A stretch of 64,000 bases of DNA, from the NCBI RefSeq assembly GCF_008107685.1, contig NZ_VIRF01000063.1, forward strand, positions 1-64,000, written 5' to 3'. This DNA is from Novosphingobium sp. BW1. GTDB lineage: Bacteria > Pseudomonadota > Alphaproteobacteria > Sphingomonadales > Sphingomonadaceae. The translations under genes were made by a program, and so were the position numbers. Positions 63,718-64,000 of this stretch are shown here, one piece after another (position 1 is the first letter of the stretch; each line of letters opens with the position of its first letter). Under the pieces are notes generated by a model. That model was not told where the DNA came from. It worked only from the letters and a program-made list of their open reading frames with translations, and searched no databases.

Positions 63718-64000
63718 ATGACGATTGAAAGGATAATCGAAGGCCGCCACGACATTGTAACCTGCCCCGCCTCGGCCACGGTTCGCGAGGCTGCCGGACT
63801 TCTTGCCGAGCGCCGCATCGGCGCAATGCCGGTGATGGACGGCAATGCCATCGCTGGCATCTTTTCCGAACGCGACGTGCTCTACCGCCTGCGCGAATTC
63901 GGCGCAGAGCTCCTCGACAAGCCCGTGCGCGAGGTGATGACTGCGCCCGCCGTCACGGTGGCCCCGACCACCTCGGCGATGACCGCGCTGGCGATGATGA
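63718..64000 (+). CDS. CBS-domain protein, N-terminal part (runs off the window end)
   Basis: About 94 codons visible from ATG 63718. The first CBS motif 'TVREAAGLLAERRIGAMPVMDGNAIAGIFSERDVLYRLREFG' and the start of the second, 'PVREVMTAPAVTVAPTTSAMTAL', are clear. Such stand-alone tandem-CBS proteins bind adenine nucleotides and regulate partners; the partner is not visible. Confidence 0.85.
   Translation, partial: MTIERIIEGRHDIVTCPASATVREAAGLLAERRIGAMPVMDGNAIAGIFSERDVLYRLREFGAELLDKPVREVMTAPAVTVAPTTSAMTALAMM

Overview
The window is GC-rich (codon third positions mostly G or C) and its gene content points to Alphaproteobacteria, order Sphingomonadales, probably a Novosphingobium-like genome. 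Supporting features are an UrcA family protein, a PopZ/DUF2497 protein directly after a TolC-type exporter gene, an Rrf2-led suf operon, DUF2093, DUF2141 and MmcB. The genus is inference; no 16S rRNA gene is present.

Layout. 1-1655 is an accessory patch: a partial IS3-family element inserted into the 3' end of an HNH-type nuclease gene, an 18-bp tandem triplication, and then tRNA-Arg(CCG). 1.9-9.7 kb holds MmcB, small hypothetical genes, a DEAD-box helicase, a sterol-desaturase family hydroxylase, an MFS exporter and a PAS protein. 9.9-20.4 kb holds envelope and redox genes (M48 protease, DsbA-like, M23 peptidase), a LytS/LytTR two-component pair, nadC with a structured leader, RNase T2, tadA and rpmB. 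20.4-27.2 kb holds xseA and purD (divergent), a DEDD exonuclease, a PfkB/adenosine kinase and hypothetical genes. 27.4-34.3 kb is the suf iron-sulfur operon on the minus strand. 34.3-46.4 kb holds pyrD, gamma-glutamyltransferase, an acyl-CoA ligase, a GluR0-type receptor channel, a methyltransferase, thiG/thiS, a MerC-domain gene, ctaA and cutA. 46.4-50.3 kb has decayed genes (TonB receptor, VOC dioxygenase, arylsulfatase) on both sides of the intact rplM-rpsI operon. 50.3-64 kb holds a padR/HAAS/GIN operon, a phosphodiesterase, a lipid kinase, urcA, a second LytS/LytTR pair, class I fumarase, a PCM-like gene, tolC, popZ-like, a thioesterase, a ferredoxin-like gene and a CBS gene running off the end.

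The strongest undescribed-looking structure is a dispersed intergenic repeat of about 100-115 bp, present in eleven copies and built from three successive palindromes. Other items worth attention are a nadC leader with mutually exclusive hairpins, an orphan terminator and hairpin upstream of the suf regulator that implies a small RNA, an apparently catalytically dead DUF559 nuclease fold embedded in the suf operon, and a prokaryotic glutamate-receptor-like potassium channel.

All calls come from reading motifs and context by eye; no database search was possible.
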